Positions 46,809 to 55,506 of a DNA stretch of 64,000 bases are shown here, piece by piece. A model generated the notes under the pieces. The model was given only the letters and a program-made list of their open reading frames with translations. It did no database searches and was not told the origin of the DNA. The translations under genes were made by a program, and so were the position numbers. Position 1 is the first letter of the stretch. Each line of letters starts with the position of its first letter. This DNA is from Ditibartonella choladocola (GTDB taxonomy: Bacteria > Pseudomonadota > Alphaproteobacteria > Rhizobiales > Rhizobiaceae), in contig NZ_CP015625.1 of assembly GCF_002007565.1 (NCBI RefSeq), positions 186,001 to 250,000 on the forward strand, given 5' to 3'.

Positions 46809-47713
46809 TAGATACGCTTTTGTTTCCCTTCCAATTTCCTTTCATGATCCGGGGAATGCTGATTACAATGATTGTTGGCGTGCCGATGGCAATGCTATCC
46901 TGTTTTTTGATTTTGAAAGGTTGGTCGCTTTTGGGGGATGCAATCTCGCACGCCGTTTTTCCGGGTGTCGTCGCCGGTTATATGATGACGCCGGCAGCAC
47001 TATTTGTTTTGGGGCTTATCCCCTTTATCGGTGCCGAGGCAATCAACCGGTCCGATGTGACCATGGCAATGATGGCCTTCGGTGCATTTCTGGCTGGCAT
47101 GGTATGTGCGGTTCTCACCGGTTTTTTGGGGGCAAATAGCCGCATCAAGCAAGACACGGTCATGGGGGTTGTGTTTTCTTCAATGTTCGGTTTGGGACTT
47201 GTTCTGGCAACCAGTATAGAAAGCGAACTTCATCTCAATCACATTCTGTTTGGCCATTTATTGGGCGTAAACCGGATTGATATTTTTGAAACTCTCTTCA
47301 TCTCGGTTTTGGTGGCCGTTACCCTTGGTGCAAAATGGCGCGATTTTCTGCTTTTTACGTTTGATCCCATTCAGGCAAAAGCTGTAGGGCTCAATGAACG
47401 GTTTTTGCATTATGCTTTATTGACAATGATTTCGCTGACAATCGTTGCGGCATTGAAAGCCGTCGGGATAATATTGGCTATTTCATTGCTCATTGCGCCT
47501 GGTGCCATTGCCTATCTTGTAACAAAACGTTTCTCATTAATGATTGTTATCGCGATCGCCATTGCGGTTATAAGCAGCTTTCTCGGCGTTTATTCAAGCG
47601 CGTTTATCGGTTCTGATGCGGCATCGACAATTGTATTGATAATGACCGTTCTTTTTATCGTTGCGTTCGGCTTTATATCAATTGCAGCACATATCCGTTC
47701 ATCAGCAACTTGA
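46805..47713 (+). CDS. sitD: Mn/Fe ABC transporter permease, second subunit
   Basis: 302 residues. Same ABC-3 fold as SitC ('LILKGWSLLGDAISHAVFPGVVAGYM', 'LGANSRIKQDTVMGVVFSSMFGLGLVLAT', 'AVGIILAISLLIAPGAIAYLVTKRF'). Two different permeases in one operon is the SitABCD/YfeABCD arrangement. Last gene of the operon; no clear terminator. Confidence 0.93.
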   Translation: MIDTLLFPFQFPFMIRGMLITMIVGVPMAMLSCFLILKGWSLLGDAISHAVFPGVVAGYMMTPAALFVLGLIPFIGAEAINRSDVTMAMMAFGAFLAGMVCAVLTGFLGANSRIKQDTVMGVVFSSMFGLGLVLATSIESELHLNHILFGHLLGVNRIDIFETLFISVLVAVTLGAKWRDFLLFTFDPIQAKAVGLNERFLHYALLTMISLTIVAALKAVGIILAISLLIAPGAIAYLVTKRFSLMIVIAIAIAVISSFLGVYSSAFIGSDAASTIVLIMTVLFIVAFGFISIAAHIRSSAT

Positions 47714-47773
47714 GTGTTGACCCCGTTTAATGATAGAAGCTGAGGCGTAATTTGTCACCGAGGCCTAAGCTCT

Positions 47774-48550
47774 ATGAAATGCTATGTGATTAATCTTGAT
47801 CGCTCTGAAGAGAGGTTAACCCATATAAGAAGCGTATTTACCAAAGAAGGCCTCGATTTTATCCGCGTCAAAGCTGTTGATGGCCGTTCTTTGTCTGATG
47901 AGCAATTCGAGGAGCTGACACGCGTTCGCAATTGGCCTAAAAAACTGGCAAGAGCGGAAGTCGGCTGTTTTCTCAGTCATCTTGAATGCTGGCGGTTGAT
48001 TGCCGAAGGAGATGATCTCTATGGAGCCGTGTTCGAGGATGACATAAAACTTTCGCCCCATGCCCATTTGTTTTTGAAAAACTATGATTGGGTGCCTGAA
48101 GGGTGTGACATTGTTAAACTAGATACCGCACGAATCGTTTGTGTTTTAAAAAAATTCGACACCGAACTTGCCGACCATTACAAATTGGGACGACTTGTTA
48201 GCAAACATTATTGTTCCGGTGGTTACATCATGTCGAAAGCTTGCGCCAGACGGCTATATGACGAAATCAAACTTGTCACGGCACCGATTGATGAAATCAT
48301 GTATAATCCGGAATGCGGCGTTTGCCGTTCCCTCAATATCGAGCAGATGTTTCCGGCTATCGCTATCCAGATCGGGCTTTCCAGCACGATTCTTGCAGAT
48401 CGAAAGAAGGTCAAATCTGTTAAACGAGTGAAGCGCCCGATCTCGCAAAGAATACGGCGTGAGTTAAATCGTTTAAAAAAACGGTACGTGAAACCCTGGT
48501 TTTTGAAAACATTTCGCGGCTTTTATTGGGGCATTGTCCCGTTTCGTTAA
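47774..48550 (+). CDS. Glycosyltransferase family 25 (LPS/LOS biosynthesis type)
   Basis: 258 residues. GT25 landmarks: 'CYVINLDRSEERLTHIRSVF', 'ARAEVGCFLSHLECWRLI', the acidic sugar-nucleotide/metal motif 'YGAVFEDDIKLSP', and 'SGGYIMSKACARRLYDEI'. A very basic C-terminal stretch (about 215-240) may hold it to the inner face of the membrane. Likely adds a sugar (often galactose) to lipooligosaccharide; acceptor unknown. Lies 60 bases after sitD without obvious functional link. Confidence 0.85.
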   Translation: MKCYVINLDRSEERLTHIRSVFTKEGLDFIRVKAVDGRSLSDEQFEELTRVRNWPKKLARAEVGCFLSHLECWRLIAEGDDLYGAVFEDDIKLSPHAHLFLKNYDWVPEGCDIVKLDTARIVCVLKKFDTELADHYKLGRLVSKHYCSGGYIMSKACARRLYDEIKLVTAPIDEIMYNPECGVCRSLNIEQMFPAIAIQIGLSSTILADRKKVKSVKRVKRPISQRIRRELNRLKKRYVKPWFLKTFRGFYWGIVPFR

Positions 48551-48635
48551 TCGTAACTTTTTGAAAACAAAGGTTTTTTAAATGCATATCAGCTATGCAT
48601 AATTGTGGGTTGTTGTTTGGGGTCTCATGCAATAT

Positions 48636-48758
48636 CTTTCCTCTTGCTGGATTACTCCTCCTCCCAAATCCAGCAAGTTGAATGCAGCACCTCCTCCTCC
48701 CATAGCTGCATTCGGAATCAAAGGCTGCGCATCTCCTCCCGCGCGGCCTTTTTCTTTT
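48636..48758 (+). ncRNA. Small RNA candidate: three hairpins, each with a CUCCUCC anti-Shine-Dalgarno loop
   Basis: Three consecutive perfect or near-perfect stems. HP1 48643-48677: 11-bp stem CTTGCTGGATT / AATCCAGCAAG, loop ACTCCTCCTCCCA. HP2 48680-48713: 9-bp stem GAATGCAGC / GCTGCATTC, loop ACCTCCTCCTCCCATA. HP3 48721-48750: 10-bp stem AAGGCTGCGC / GCGCGGCCTT (one G-U), loop ATCTCCTCCC, followed by TTTCTTTTC, a Rho-independent terminator. This is the layout of alphaproteobacterial CCUCCUCCC-loop sRNAs (alpha-r14/NfeR1 of rhizobia, CcsR 'cuckoo' RNAs of Rhodobacter), trans-acting RNAs thought to pair with ribosome binding sites. The 3' end is firm; the 5' end is uncertain (possible -10 elements CAATAT at 48630-48635 or further upstream). 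Confidence 0.85.
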
Positions 48759-49457
48759 CTTGAAAAATATCTGGCAATCTCCAATTCTTGCCACCTGATT
48801 ACAACACCCGCTATTTCATATTCATCAACCGCCTGATCGTTCACCATTTTGCCGGATGAAAATTCACCATTTGGCTTAATGATAACCAAGAGCCAAAATG
48901 GCAATCTGGAACCTTCGCAACAATTTCCATCAATATCCTGATAAGGATGTTAAGGTCTAAAGGCGTTTTCTCCTAATAAAAACAAGTTTTGTTGAATCAC
49001 AAATACGAGATCAGCAATAAAAAAATCCTTATGCCGAAAACAACAATTTAAATCCGGAATTGAATATGGGGAATTGTCGACTTTGAAGTTCTCAACCGGT
49101 GATTTATTTTTTCATTACTTTTTAAAGTAACTTATAGCCCGTAAACGTGCCTATAGTTCGGTGAACAGCCAATTCATACGGGATTTCTTTTCAGGTTTCT
49201 GTGATTAGTCGAGTTATTATAGAACTTCAAAAAGCCTGTTCCGTTAAAGGTGTTTTTTGGGAAAAACCGGCTGCGATTTCTATGCGGGTATTTTCCGGCT
49301 GGAATTTTGATGTAAAAAATTTTTTAATCGAAATCACGGAAACTGTATAAGGTTAACATTCTGTTAATTATCACGTATTTAATTGGGTTACACGAAGCTG
49401 ATTCGTTTTAACTGCCTTGATTGAAACAATCTCGATTGAAACAATGAAGAGGGGAAT
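48759..49457. other. Gene-free region between the sRNA and the L,D-transpeptidase
   Basis: About 700 bases, AT-rich. On the minus strand 48760-48950 can be read as a protein-like stretch without a start (stop upstream), possibly a gene remnant, but it runs into the sRNA complement and is not called as a gene. TTGATTGAAACAATC / TCGATTGAAACAATG, a short direct repeat, lies at about 49417-49446 just before the next ribosome site. Confidence 0.4.
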
Positions 49458-50078
49458 ATGCGCGTAAAAACTATTCTGGTTGCTGCCAGCCTTTTGGCTA
49501 GTGCAACACTTGCCGGTTGTACAACCACGGGAGGCTCGTCATCGACGCTTGCGGCCTATTCTCAGGTCAATGATGGCGGATTTATTATTCCCGCAATCAA
49601 GGCAAACGAGATCAAACCGGAATTTCGCCGGCAGATTGTAGCCTATCCGACAGATGAAAAGCCGGGAACAATTATTATTGATACTGCCAACAAGCACCTT
49701 TATTACATCATGCCGGATGGCAAGGCCATGCGTTATGGCATTGGCGTGGGGCGTGACGGATTCCGTTGGACGGGGAATGCAACAATTGGACGTAAGGCGG
49801 AATGGCCAGCCTGGGTTCCGCCACAGCGTATGTTGGTACGCCAGCCGGAATTGAAAGAATTTGCCGGTGGAATGAAACCGGGCTTGCAAAACCCGCTTGG
49901 TGCGCGTGCGCTCTATCTTTATAAAGATGGCAAGGACAGCATGTTCAGACTGCATGGCACGCCTGAATGGTGGACGATTGGTACCAATGTGTCATCCGGA
50001 TGCATCCGCCTTATCAATCAGGATATTATAGATCTTTATAATCGTGCGGAAGTCGGCGCAAAGGTTATCGTAAAATAA
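49458..50078 (+). CDS. L,D-transpeptidase (YkuD) lipoprotein
   Basis: 206 residues, GAGGGG ribosome site. Lipobox L-A-G-C21. YkuD domain about 65-206: 'GTIIIDTANKHLYYIMPDGKAMRYGIGVGRDGFRWTG', 'EWPAWVPPQRML', 'PLGARALYLY', and the catalytic block H166-G ... 'TNVSSGCIRLINQDIIDLY' with nucleophile C182. Makes 3-3 peptidoglycan cross-links or attaches proteins to peptidoglycan; Rhizobiales have many paralogues. Its last codons are duplicated directly after the stop (21-bp tandem repeat 50063-50104). Confidence 0.9.
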   Translation: MRVKTILVAASLLASATLAGCTTTGGSSSTLAAYSQVNDGGFIIPAIKANEIKPEFRRQIVAYPTDEKPGTIIIDTANKHLYYIMPDGKAMRYGIGVGRDGFRWTGNATIGRKAEWPAWVPPQRMLVRQPELKEFAGGMKPGLQNPLGARALYLYKDGKDSMFRLHGTPEWWTIGTNVSSGCIRLINQDIIDLYNRAEVGAKVIVK

Positions 50079-50104
50079 TCGGGGGTTATCGTAAAATAAT
50101 CGGG
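50063..50104 (+). repeat. 21-bp tandem duplication across the transpeptidase stop codon
   Basis: GGTTATCGTAAAATAATCGG plus G at 50063-50083 is repeated exactly at 50084-50104, including the stop codon TAA. Confidence 0.95.
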
Positions 50105-50146
50105 GTTACGCTCGTTAAATAGGGAACAAAGTTTTCCCCTTTATTG

Positions 50147-50175
50147 AAGCGCGGATTTTCTCCGCGCTTTTTATT
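50147..50175 (+). terminator. Rho-independent terminator after the L,D-transpeptidase
   Basis: 9-bp stem AAGCGCGGA / TCCGCGCTT with a 5-base loop, followed by TTTATTTTT. Confidence 0.9.
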
Positions 50176-50328
50176 TTTCAATATTGTTTTCCGGCTGCAT
50201 TATTTTTGGCTTGTTCAAGAAAGGGAAGTTCCCGACTTTTATCACTTGTCAGGTTTTTTCAAGTCGATGCAACAGAAAAGACAGATAAAATCCGCTCAAT
50301 TCTTTCGCTAAATGCCGGTCTCAACGGC

Positions 50329-50375
50329 ATATTCGGGTCATTCAGTTATTCCGGTCATTCATATATTCCGCTCAA
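50329..50375 (+). repeat. Imperfect 17-bp tandem repeat, about three copies
   Basis: ATATTCGGGTCATTCAG (50329), TTATTCCGGTCATTCAT (50346) and a partial ATATTCCGCTCAA (50363). It lies in the 340-base gene-free stretch 50079-50418 before the convergent DUF454 gene; nothing else was seen there besides the terminator. Confidence 0.75.
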
Positions 50376-50418
50376 GCAATGGTCGAATTATTTTCAATCG
50401 TCAGGGGCGGCACGCTCT

Positions 50419-50802
50419 TTAACGGGACGGCCGCGTCAGGATATAAATCGAAATCACAATCAAAATGCAAATTGTTGCGAGCGCCAGCCATAGAACCGGC
50501 TGTGCTATCAACATAAACGAGCAAAATCCTATAGCCATCCCTCCGACGGCCAGAAATTTGATAAAAGGCGATATGACCCCGCGTTCTTCCCATTGCTTGA
50601 TAGGAGGGCCGAAAATTTTATGATGATGAAGCCAATTGTGAAAACGCGGAGATGACCTTGCGAAACACCAGGATGCGACAAGCAAAAACGGCACCGTCGG
50701 CATAATGGGCAAAACAGCTCCGATAATGCCCAGAACGACCATAAGACAGCCTATAACCAGATAAACTATACGCAATGGTGCAGGAGTATTGAACTCTTTC
50801 AT
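50419..50802 (-). CDS. DUF454 (YbaN-like) inner-membrane protein
   Basis: 127 residues. 'LVIGCLMVVLGIIGAVLPIMPTVPFLLVASWCFARSSPRFHNWLHHHKIFGPPIKQWEERGVI' is the DUF454 signature; three hydrophobic helices. Widespread, function unknown. Divergent from the RlpA-like gene. Confidence 0.88.
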   Translation of the reverse strand: MKEFNTPAPLRIVYLVIGCLMVVLGIIGAVLPIMPTVPFLLVASWCFARSSPRFHNWLHHHKIFGPPIKQWEERGVISPFIKFLAVGGMAIGFCSFMLIAQPVLWLALATICILIVISIYILTRPSR

Positions 50803-50978
50803 CGTCTGATATCTACACTTTTTAAAAACTCATAGTTGTACAATAATTTGTCCAAAAATAGGGCAAATAATTGATAATAATGGCAAAAATGCCTTTTCAC
50901 AGCCATGTGAACAACACAACCATCGGTTAAGAAACCTCATTCGCTTAATCCCCCGAAACTCTAACCGGTTAGCAGGAT

Positions 50979-51371
50979 ATGTGTTTTTTGACCGATAAAA
51001 AAAGACTTCTATCGTTCCTGACAGCAATTTTTGTTGTCTGTTTTTCCAGTTTTGGTAACGCGGCGCTCAGTCATGGTCATATCAATCATGGTGGGCAATG
51101 CGGTGGTGCATCCTGGTATGCATTGCATTCCAAAACAGCTTCAGGCGAAAAGATGAATCCCTTCGCTATGACAGCCGCGCATAAGACATTACCGCTTGGA
51201 AGCAAAATCAGAGTGACCAACAAGTTCAATGGAAAATCGATTATTGTGCGTATCAATGATCGCGGCCCATTTATTGCCGGTCGGATTCTGGATTTGTCCA
51301 AAGGGGCAGCCAATCAACTCGGTTTTGTCCAAAACGGGTTAACCAATGTTTGTTATGAACGGTTAAGCTGA
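50979..51371 (+). CDS. RlpA-like double-psi beta-barrel protein (secreted)
   Basis: 130 residues. Signal peptide (helix about 9-28, ending GNAA), then the RlpA core: 'GGASWYALHSKTASGEKMNPFAMTAAHKTLPLGSKIRVTNKFNGKSIIVRINDRGPFIAGRILDLSKGAANQLGF'. Asp/His of the catalytic pair in RlpA lytic transglycosylases are represented by 'AAHKTLP' and 'NDRGPF'. It lacks a SPOR domain, so it is a short periplasmic RlpA relative, possibly acting on naked glycan. Only a close-set AGGA precedes the ATG. Confidence 0.85.
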   Translation: MCFLTDKKRLLSFLTAIFVVCFSSFGNAALSHGHINHGGQCGGASWYALHSKTASGEKMNPFAMTAAHKTLPLGSKIRVTNKFNGKSIIVRINDRGPFIAGRILDLSKGAANQLGFVQNGLTNVCYERLS

Positions 51372-51383
51372 AAGCAATAGAGA

Positions 51384-51415
51384 AAAAGGGGAAGCACTGT
51401 CTTCCCCCTTTTATT
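51384..51415. terminator. Bidirectional terminator between rlpA-like and hdeD-like genes
   Basis: 11-bp stem AAAAGGGGAAG / CTTCCCC..TTTT with loop CACTGT, T-rich on both strands; lies between convergent genes. Confidence 0.85.
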
Positions 51416-51423
51416 TTGGCATA

Positions 51424-51996
51424 TTATTTGCCAAAATTTTTGAGTGACCGCAAGCCGATTGCAAAACCGATCCAGCCCCAGCCCTGAAAGATAAGGTCGA
51501 TCGACAGAAACAGGCCGAGAACCCAAAGTGTGTTGGCAGGCCAACCGGTTGTGATAACGAGACCGGCAATAGCGGTAATAATACCGGCTGCAATAATCCA
51601 CCCATGGCCTTTGAGTTCGCGGCTCTGGAAGCCGATAACAACACGGATAACACCGGCTACAACAAGCAGGAAGCCGAGCAGGAATGTAAACACGGCAGCC
51701 GCCAGAATTGGCTGGATAAGGCAGACAATGCCACCGAACGTATAAAGAATACCTGCGAGCAGCCAGTAGAAAAAACGTCCCCAGCTTTTAACGCCGAATG
51801 CATGAATGAGCTGCACAATACCACCCACCAGCATCATAAGTCCGATATAGATAGCGACGGCTTCTGTTGCGAATGGCAAAGTAAATGCTGCAACAATGCC
51901 GACAAGCAGCAGGATAATTCCAAGAACCAAAAACCACCCCCACTTCGCCGATAGCTCGCTTGCACCATCCAGGGGATTCCAATTATTTGAACTCAC
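51424..51996 (-). CDS. HdeD family (DUF308) membrane protein
   Basis: 190 residues with six hydrophobic helices in three hairpins containing repeated 'LG(I/L)...GI/V' motifs ('WFLVLGIILLLVGIVAAFTLPFATEAVAIYIGLMMLVGGI', 'WLLAGILYTFGGIVCLIQP', 'LGLFLSIDLIFQGWGWIGFAIGL'). HdeD is linked to acid resistance in E. coli; role in this group not shown. Confidence 0.88.
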   Translation of the reverse strand: MSSNNWNPLDGASELSAKWGWFLVLGIILLLVGIVAAFTLPFATEAVAIYIGLMMLVGGIVQLIHAFGVKSWGRFFYWLLAGILYTFGGIVCLIQPILAAAVFTFLLGFLLVVAGVIRVVIGFQSRELKGHGWIIAAGIITAIAGLVITTGWPANTLWVLGLFLSIDLIFQGWGWIGFAIGLRSLKNFGK

Positions 51997-52186
51997 GACG
52001 GTTTTTCCTTTTCAAAATGACTGTTTCAGAAGAATGCGTTTTATGGCATTGCTATTTGACATGGGCAATACCATTTTCGCGTTACCGTTATCATAGAATA
52101 TAAAAAGAAATAACATAGAAAAAAAGAAGGTTCATCATTATCGCGGTTATCGACCTTTATGAAGACCAATGAAAGTAAAGTAACCA

Positions 52187-53647
52187 ATGCATGTGTTTAT
52201 TGAAAATTATTGGCCGCATATCCTAGCCTTATTGTCGTTTTTTCTGGGGCTTGGTGCTGCAATCCATGCCACTATGACAAAGCAGGAGGTTCGCACCGCT
52301 ATCGGGTGGGTTGGTGTCATTATGCTTTCGCCCGTTTTGGGTGCTGTCATCTATGGTATTTTCGGTATCAACCGCATTCATAACAATGTTGTTTATAAAC
52401 GGCACCGGCACGCCGGCAGCAAAGGTCATGCGCGTGCCGATAAGTATGATTGTTCGGATAGTTATATTCTGAACCGGTTCGGGCGTCTTGCTGCGCCCAT
52501 GAAAAAACTTGGCGATCATGTAAGCCTTGGCCGGATGACGCGCGGCAATCATTTAACAGTTCTTGATAATGGCGATGAAGCTTATAGTGCTATGTTAAGC
52601 GCAATCGGTGCGGCCAAGCGTTGTTTGATTCTCGAATGTTACATTTTTGACCGCGACGGTATGGGGGAGCTTTTTGTTGAAGCTTTGTCTGCTGCTGTTC
52701 GCCGCGGTGTCGAGGTGCGTGTTCTTATTGATGCGGTCGGTGCGCGCTATTCAATCCCTTCGATTGTCCGTGATTTACGGCGTGAAAAAGTCCCCGTCGC
52801 GGTTTTTAACGGCAATATTATTATCGGTTTACGTCTGCCTTATGCCAATTTGCGCACGCACAGAAAAATTCTCGTTGTCGACGGGAGTGTTGCTTTTACT
52901 GGCGGGATGAATATCCGTGCCGGTTTTTCACAGACATTCAGCGGTGAAAAAACCGCCGACGATACCCATTTTCGCGTGGAAGGGCCGGCTGTTGCCGATA
53001 TTTTTTCGGTCGCAGCCAATGATTGGGCTTTTGCCAAAGGGGAAAATCTCGACACCAAAATCTGGGCTATTCCGGCAATCAAGGAAAAATCCGACGAAGG
53101 TGTCTGCGTCCGCGTCGTGCCAACCGGTCCCGACCGTTTGATCGAAACAAACCAACGCATGTTGATCGGTGCATTCTCGCTTGCCGAAAAGCATATTCGT
53201 ATCATGACACCCTATCTTTTACCCGACAGGGAATTGATTAGCGCGCTGGTAACAGCCGCCCGTCGCGGTGTCGACGTTGATATTGTCGTGCCGGGAAATA
53301 ACAATTTGAAACTTGTCGACCGGGCCATGCGTGCCCAATTCGATCAGCTTTTGCGTGACGGGTGCCGTATATGGCGTGCAAAAGGGCCTTTCAATCATTC
53401 AAAACTCATGGAGATCGACGATCGCTGGAGCTATGTCGGTTCATCCAATCTTGACTCGCGTTCATTAAGACTGAATTTCGAGATCGATATGGAAATATTC
53501 GACGAAACACTTGCCCGCTATCTTTCGGAAAAAATACAGCATGAGCAGGAAGATGCGCGTGAAGTCAGAATGGAAGATCTTGTAAATCGGCCATTTCTTT
53601 CGCGTTTGATTGACAGGGTTATCTGGCTAGGTTCGCCCTATCTTTGA
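52187..53647 (+). CDS. cls: Cardiolipin synthase (phospholipase D family)
   Basis: 486 residues. Two N-terminal membrane helices (about 8-28 and 36-56), then two HKD motifs: 'LRTHRKILVVDGSVAFTGGMNIR' and 'FNHSKLMEIDDRWSYVGSSNLDSRSLRLNFE'. Condenses two phosphatidylglycerols (or related donors) to cardiolipin in the inner membrane. Alternative members of the family have other head-group specificity, but the length and double-helix start fit Cls. Confidence 0.92.
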   Translation: MHVFIENYWPHILALLSFFLGLGAAIHATMTKQEVRTAIGWVGVIMLSPVLGAVIYGIFGINRIHNNVVYKRHRHAGSKGHARADKYDCSDSYILNRFGRLAAPMKKLGDHVSLGRMTRGNHLTVLDNGDEAYSAMLSAIGAAKRCLILECYIFDRDGMGELFVEALSAAVRRGVEVRVLIDAVGARYSIPSIVRDLRREKVPVAVFNGNIIIGLRLPYANLRTHRKILVVDGSVAFTGGMNIRAGFSQTFSGEKTADDTHFRVEGPAVADIFSVAANDWAFAKGENLDTKIWAIPAIKEKSDEGVCVRVVPTGPDRLIETNQRMLIGAFSLAEKHIRIMTPYLLPDRELISALVTAARRGVDVDIVVPGNNNLKLVDRAMRAQFDQLLRDGCRIWRAKGPFNHSKLMEIDDRWSYVGSSNLDSRSLRLNFEIDMEIFDETLARYLSEKIQHEQEDAREVRMEDLVNRPFLSRLIDRVIWLGSPYL

Positions 53648-53858
53648 TATTTTTCCAAGCTGTCGATTGCGCTGTCGCGACATGGGGCTATTGCCGTTAT
53701 AAAAGTTCTTTATCTACCGGAAAATCGGCCTCTATTGACGAAAACCGAGTGCCTGAAACTGATAGGCTCGATGTGTTTCGAGCCTCTCGAAACAGGGGAG
53801 CGCCGTTTAAACAATCGTTTTCCGGCTTCAACCTGTTTTTCCGGCTTTATAAACGGAA

Positions 53859-54746
53859 TTATTCCGTAAATTTTTCTGTTTCACGTTTCGCCCGTTCCTT
53901 GAGCAGTTTGGTTGCTCCCTCAAGGTCGATTTCCGCTTTGATAGGCAAATGGTCGGAAGCAAGCCGTGCAAGCGGCGAGTTATGGATTTCTATATTGGAA
54001 ACGAGTTCATGCGGATAGGCAAAAACACGGTCAAGCGCCAAAACAGGAAAGCGCGAAGGAAAACTCGGCAATGTTCCCAAGCGCAAATCAAAAAACGGAG
54101 CAAGGCTTTTGAGAGACGATGTTCTGCCCAATCGCCATTCGTTCAAATCGCCGATCATGATTGTCGGCATGATGTCACGTTTTTTCAGAATAGACAAAAT
54201 AAGCTTTGCCTGTTGAATCCTTGAATGGTGCAAGAGACCGAAATGGGCGGCAACAATGCGGATAAGCCCGACCGGCATATCGAGTTCGACGATGAGCGCA
54301 CCACGCGGTTCAACACCGGGCAGTTTCAGTTGGACAATATCTTTGACTTTCCCATTGCGCATGAAAAGAGCATTGCCATGCCAGCCTAATCCGCGTGGGG
54401 ACATTGTATTGATTGGTACACGCTCCAAACCGGTTTCCGATTTCAGAAGTTCCGGATCAAGCAAACCTATTCTTTCGCCGAAACGCTTGTCAGCTTCCTG
54501 AAAAGCCATAATATCGGGATTGAGTTCGGCAACGACATGCACAATCCTCTCCGGATCGAACACATTGTCGACACCGACACATTTATGAATATTGTATGAG
54601 CCGACGACCATATCGTAAGTGTCACGATCGGCATCTTTCGGACGGTGTCCATGACGATTGCGGACAGCCTGCAATAATCTTGTCTGGAGGGCTTTTTGAC
54701 TTAATTGGCTTGGCCAATGGAACTTTTTATTTTTAAGGATGTCCAT
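53859..54746 (-). CDS. Endonuclease/exonuclease/phosphatase (EEP) family hydrolase
   Basis: 295 residues. EEP landmarks: Asn in 'VVGSYNIHKCVGVD', metal-binding Glu in 'DIMAFQEADKRFG', 'VAAHFGLLHHSRIQQA', 'MIGDLNEWRLGR' and 'ASDHLPIKAEIDL'. The family includes DNA repair nucleases and phosphodiesterases acting on lipids; the pattern is of the general 'endonuclease/exonuclease/phosphatase' group. No signal peptide. Tail to tail with cls; the partner on the other side is DUF2794. Confidence 0.88.
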   Translation of the reverse strand: MDILKNKKFHWPSQLSQKALQTRLLQAVRNRHGHRPKDADRDTYDMVVGSYNIHKCVGVDNVFDPERIVHVVAELNPDIMAFQEADKRFGERIGLLDPELLKSETGLERVPINTMSPRGLGWHGNALFMRNGKVKDIVQLKLPGVEPRGALIVELDMPVGLIRIVAAHFGLLHHSRIQQAKLILSILKKRDIMPTIMIGDLNEWRLGRTSSLKSLAPFFDLRLGTLPSFPSRFPVLALDRVFAYPHELVSNIEIHNSPLARLASDHLPIKAEIDLEGATKLLKERAKRETEKFTE

Positions 54747-54960
54747 GATTTTTTCTGAAAGCAGATTTGCCCCGCTCGAAAGCTTTGATTATTATATGAA
54801 GTGACAGCTATAAAACTACAAGCTTTGTCGCTTGAAATTGAAGACTATTACCACCTATTTTTTCACCAAAATATGATAAAAGATTTAATTGCCGCGAGAC
54901 AGGTTGCATAACCATTTAAAATGGGACACCAACGCCTGCAAAAAATGGAAGATAAACACC

Positions 54961-55329
54961 ATGGTTGATATGAGCGACGATCAAGCAATTATAATCGAAG
55001 CTTTTTCACAAAACAGTTTCAAAAAACATTCCGGCCCTGTTGCCTTTAACCGTATCGAATTGAATGCGATATTACGTGTCTATGGACAAATGGTGGCTGC
55101 CGGCGAATGGCGCGATTACGCGATTGACCATCTGGATGACAAAGCGGTGTTTTCCATTTTTCGCCGAACCGCTGAAATACCGCTTTATCGTGTCGAGAAA
55201 AACCCGAAATTGGCAAACCGTCAAGGTGCTTACAGTGTCATTGCAGCAAGCGGATTGATCCTGAAACGCGGCAAGGAACTCCGCAATGTTCTGAAAGTTT
55301 TTGACAAGAAGCTCTTCAAAATTGTCTGA
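54961..55329 (+). CDS. DUF2794 family protein
   Basis: 122 residues from the ATG at 54961 (GGAAG 9 bases upstream). 'VAFNRIELNAILRVYGQMVAAGEWRDYAIDHLDDKAVFSIFRRTAEIPLYRVEKNPKLANRQGAYSVIAASGLILKRG..LRNVLKVFDKKL' is the DUF2794 core, a short cytoplasmic alphaproteobacterial family of unknown function. Convergent with the BI-1 gene over a shared terminator. Confidence 0.9.
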   Translation: MVDMSDDQAIIIEAFSQNSFKKHSGPVAFNRIELNAILRVYGQMVAAGEWRDYAIDHLDDKAVFSIFRRTAEIPLYRVEKNPKLANRQGAYSVIAASGLILKRGKELRNVLKVFDKKLFKIV

Positions 55330-55453
55330 GCTTGTCATTGAAGGTGTTGTTGCGGAAAGCAGCACTGATGTTTGCCAATTTTTAAACAGGCGAACAAGAA
55401 CTTTTTTGAAGAGACGAATAAGAATTCAAGAAAAAGAAAAATCGTTAAAAAGA

Positions 55454-55482
55454 AAACCCCGCCTTTAAAAAAGACGGGGTTT
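55454..55482. terminator. Terminator between DUF2794 and BI-1 genes
   Basis: AAACCCCGCCTTT / AAAGACGGGGTTT with one mismatch and a short A loop; usable on both strands. Confidence 0.8.
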
Positions 55483-55506
55483 AAAGAACGGTTTTGTTTG
55501 AATTCT

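Noticed and set aside
48593-48904. Minus-strand ORF of 103 codons
   Set aside because: It would start at TTG without a ribosome site, and its 3' half is simply the complement of the three-hairpin sRNA; the protein-like upstream part has an in-frame stop and no start.
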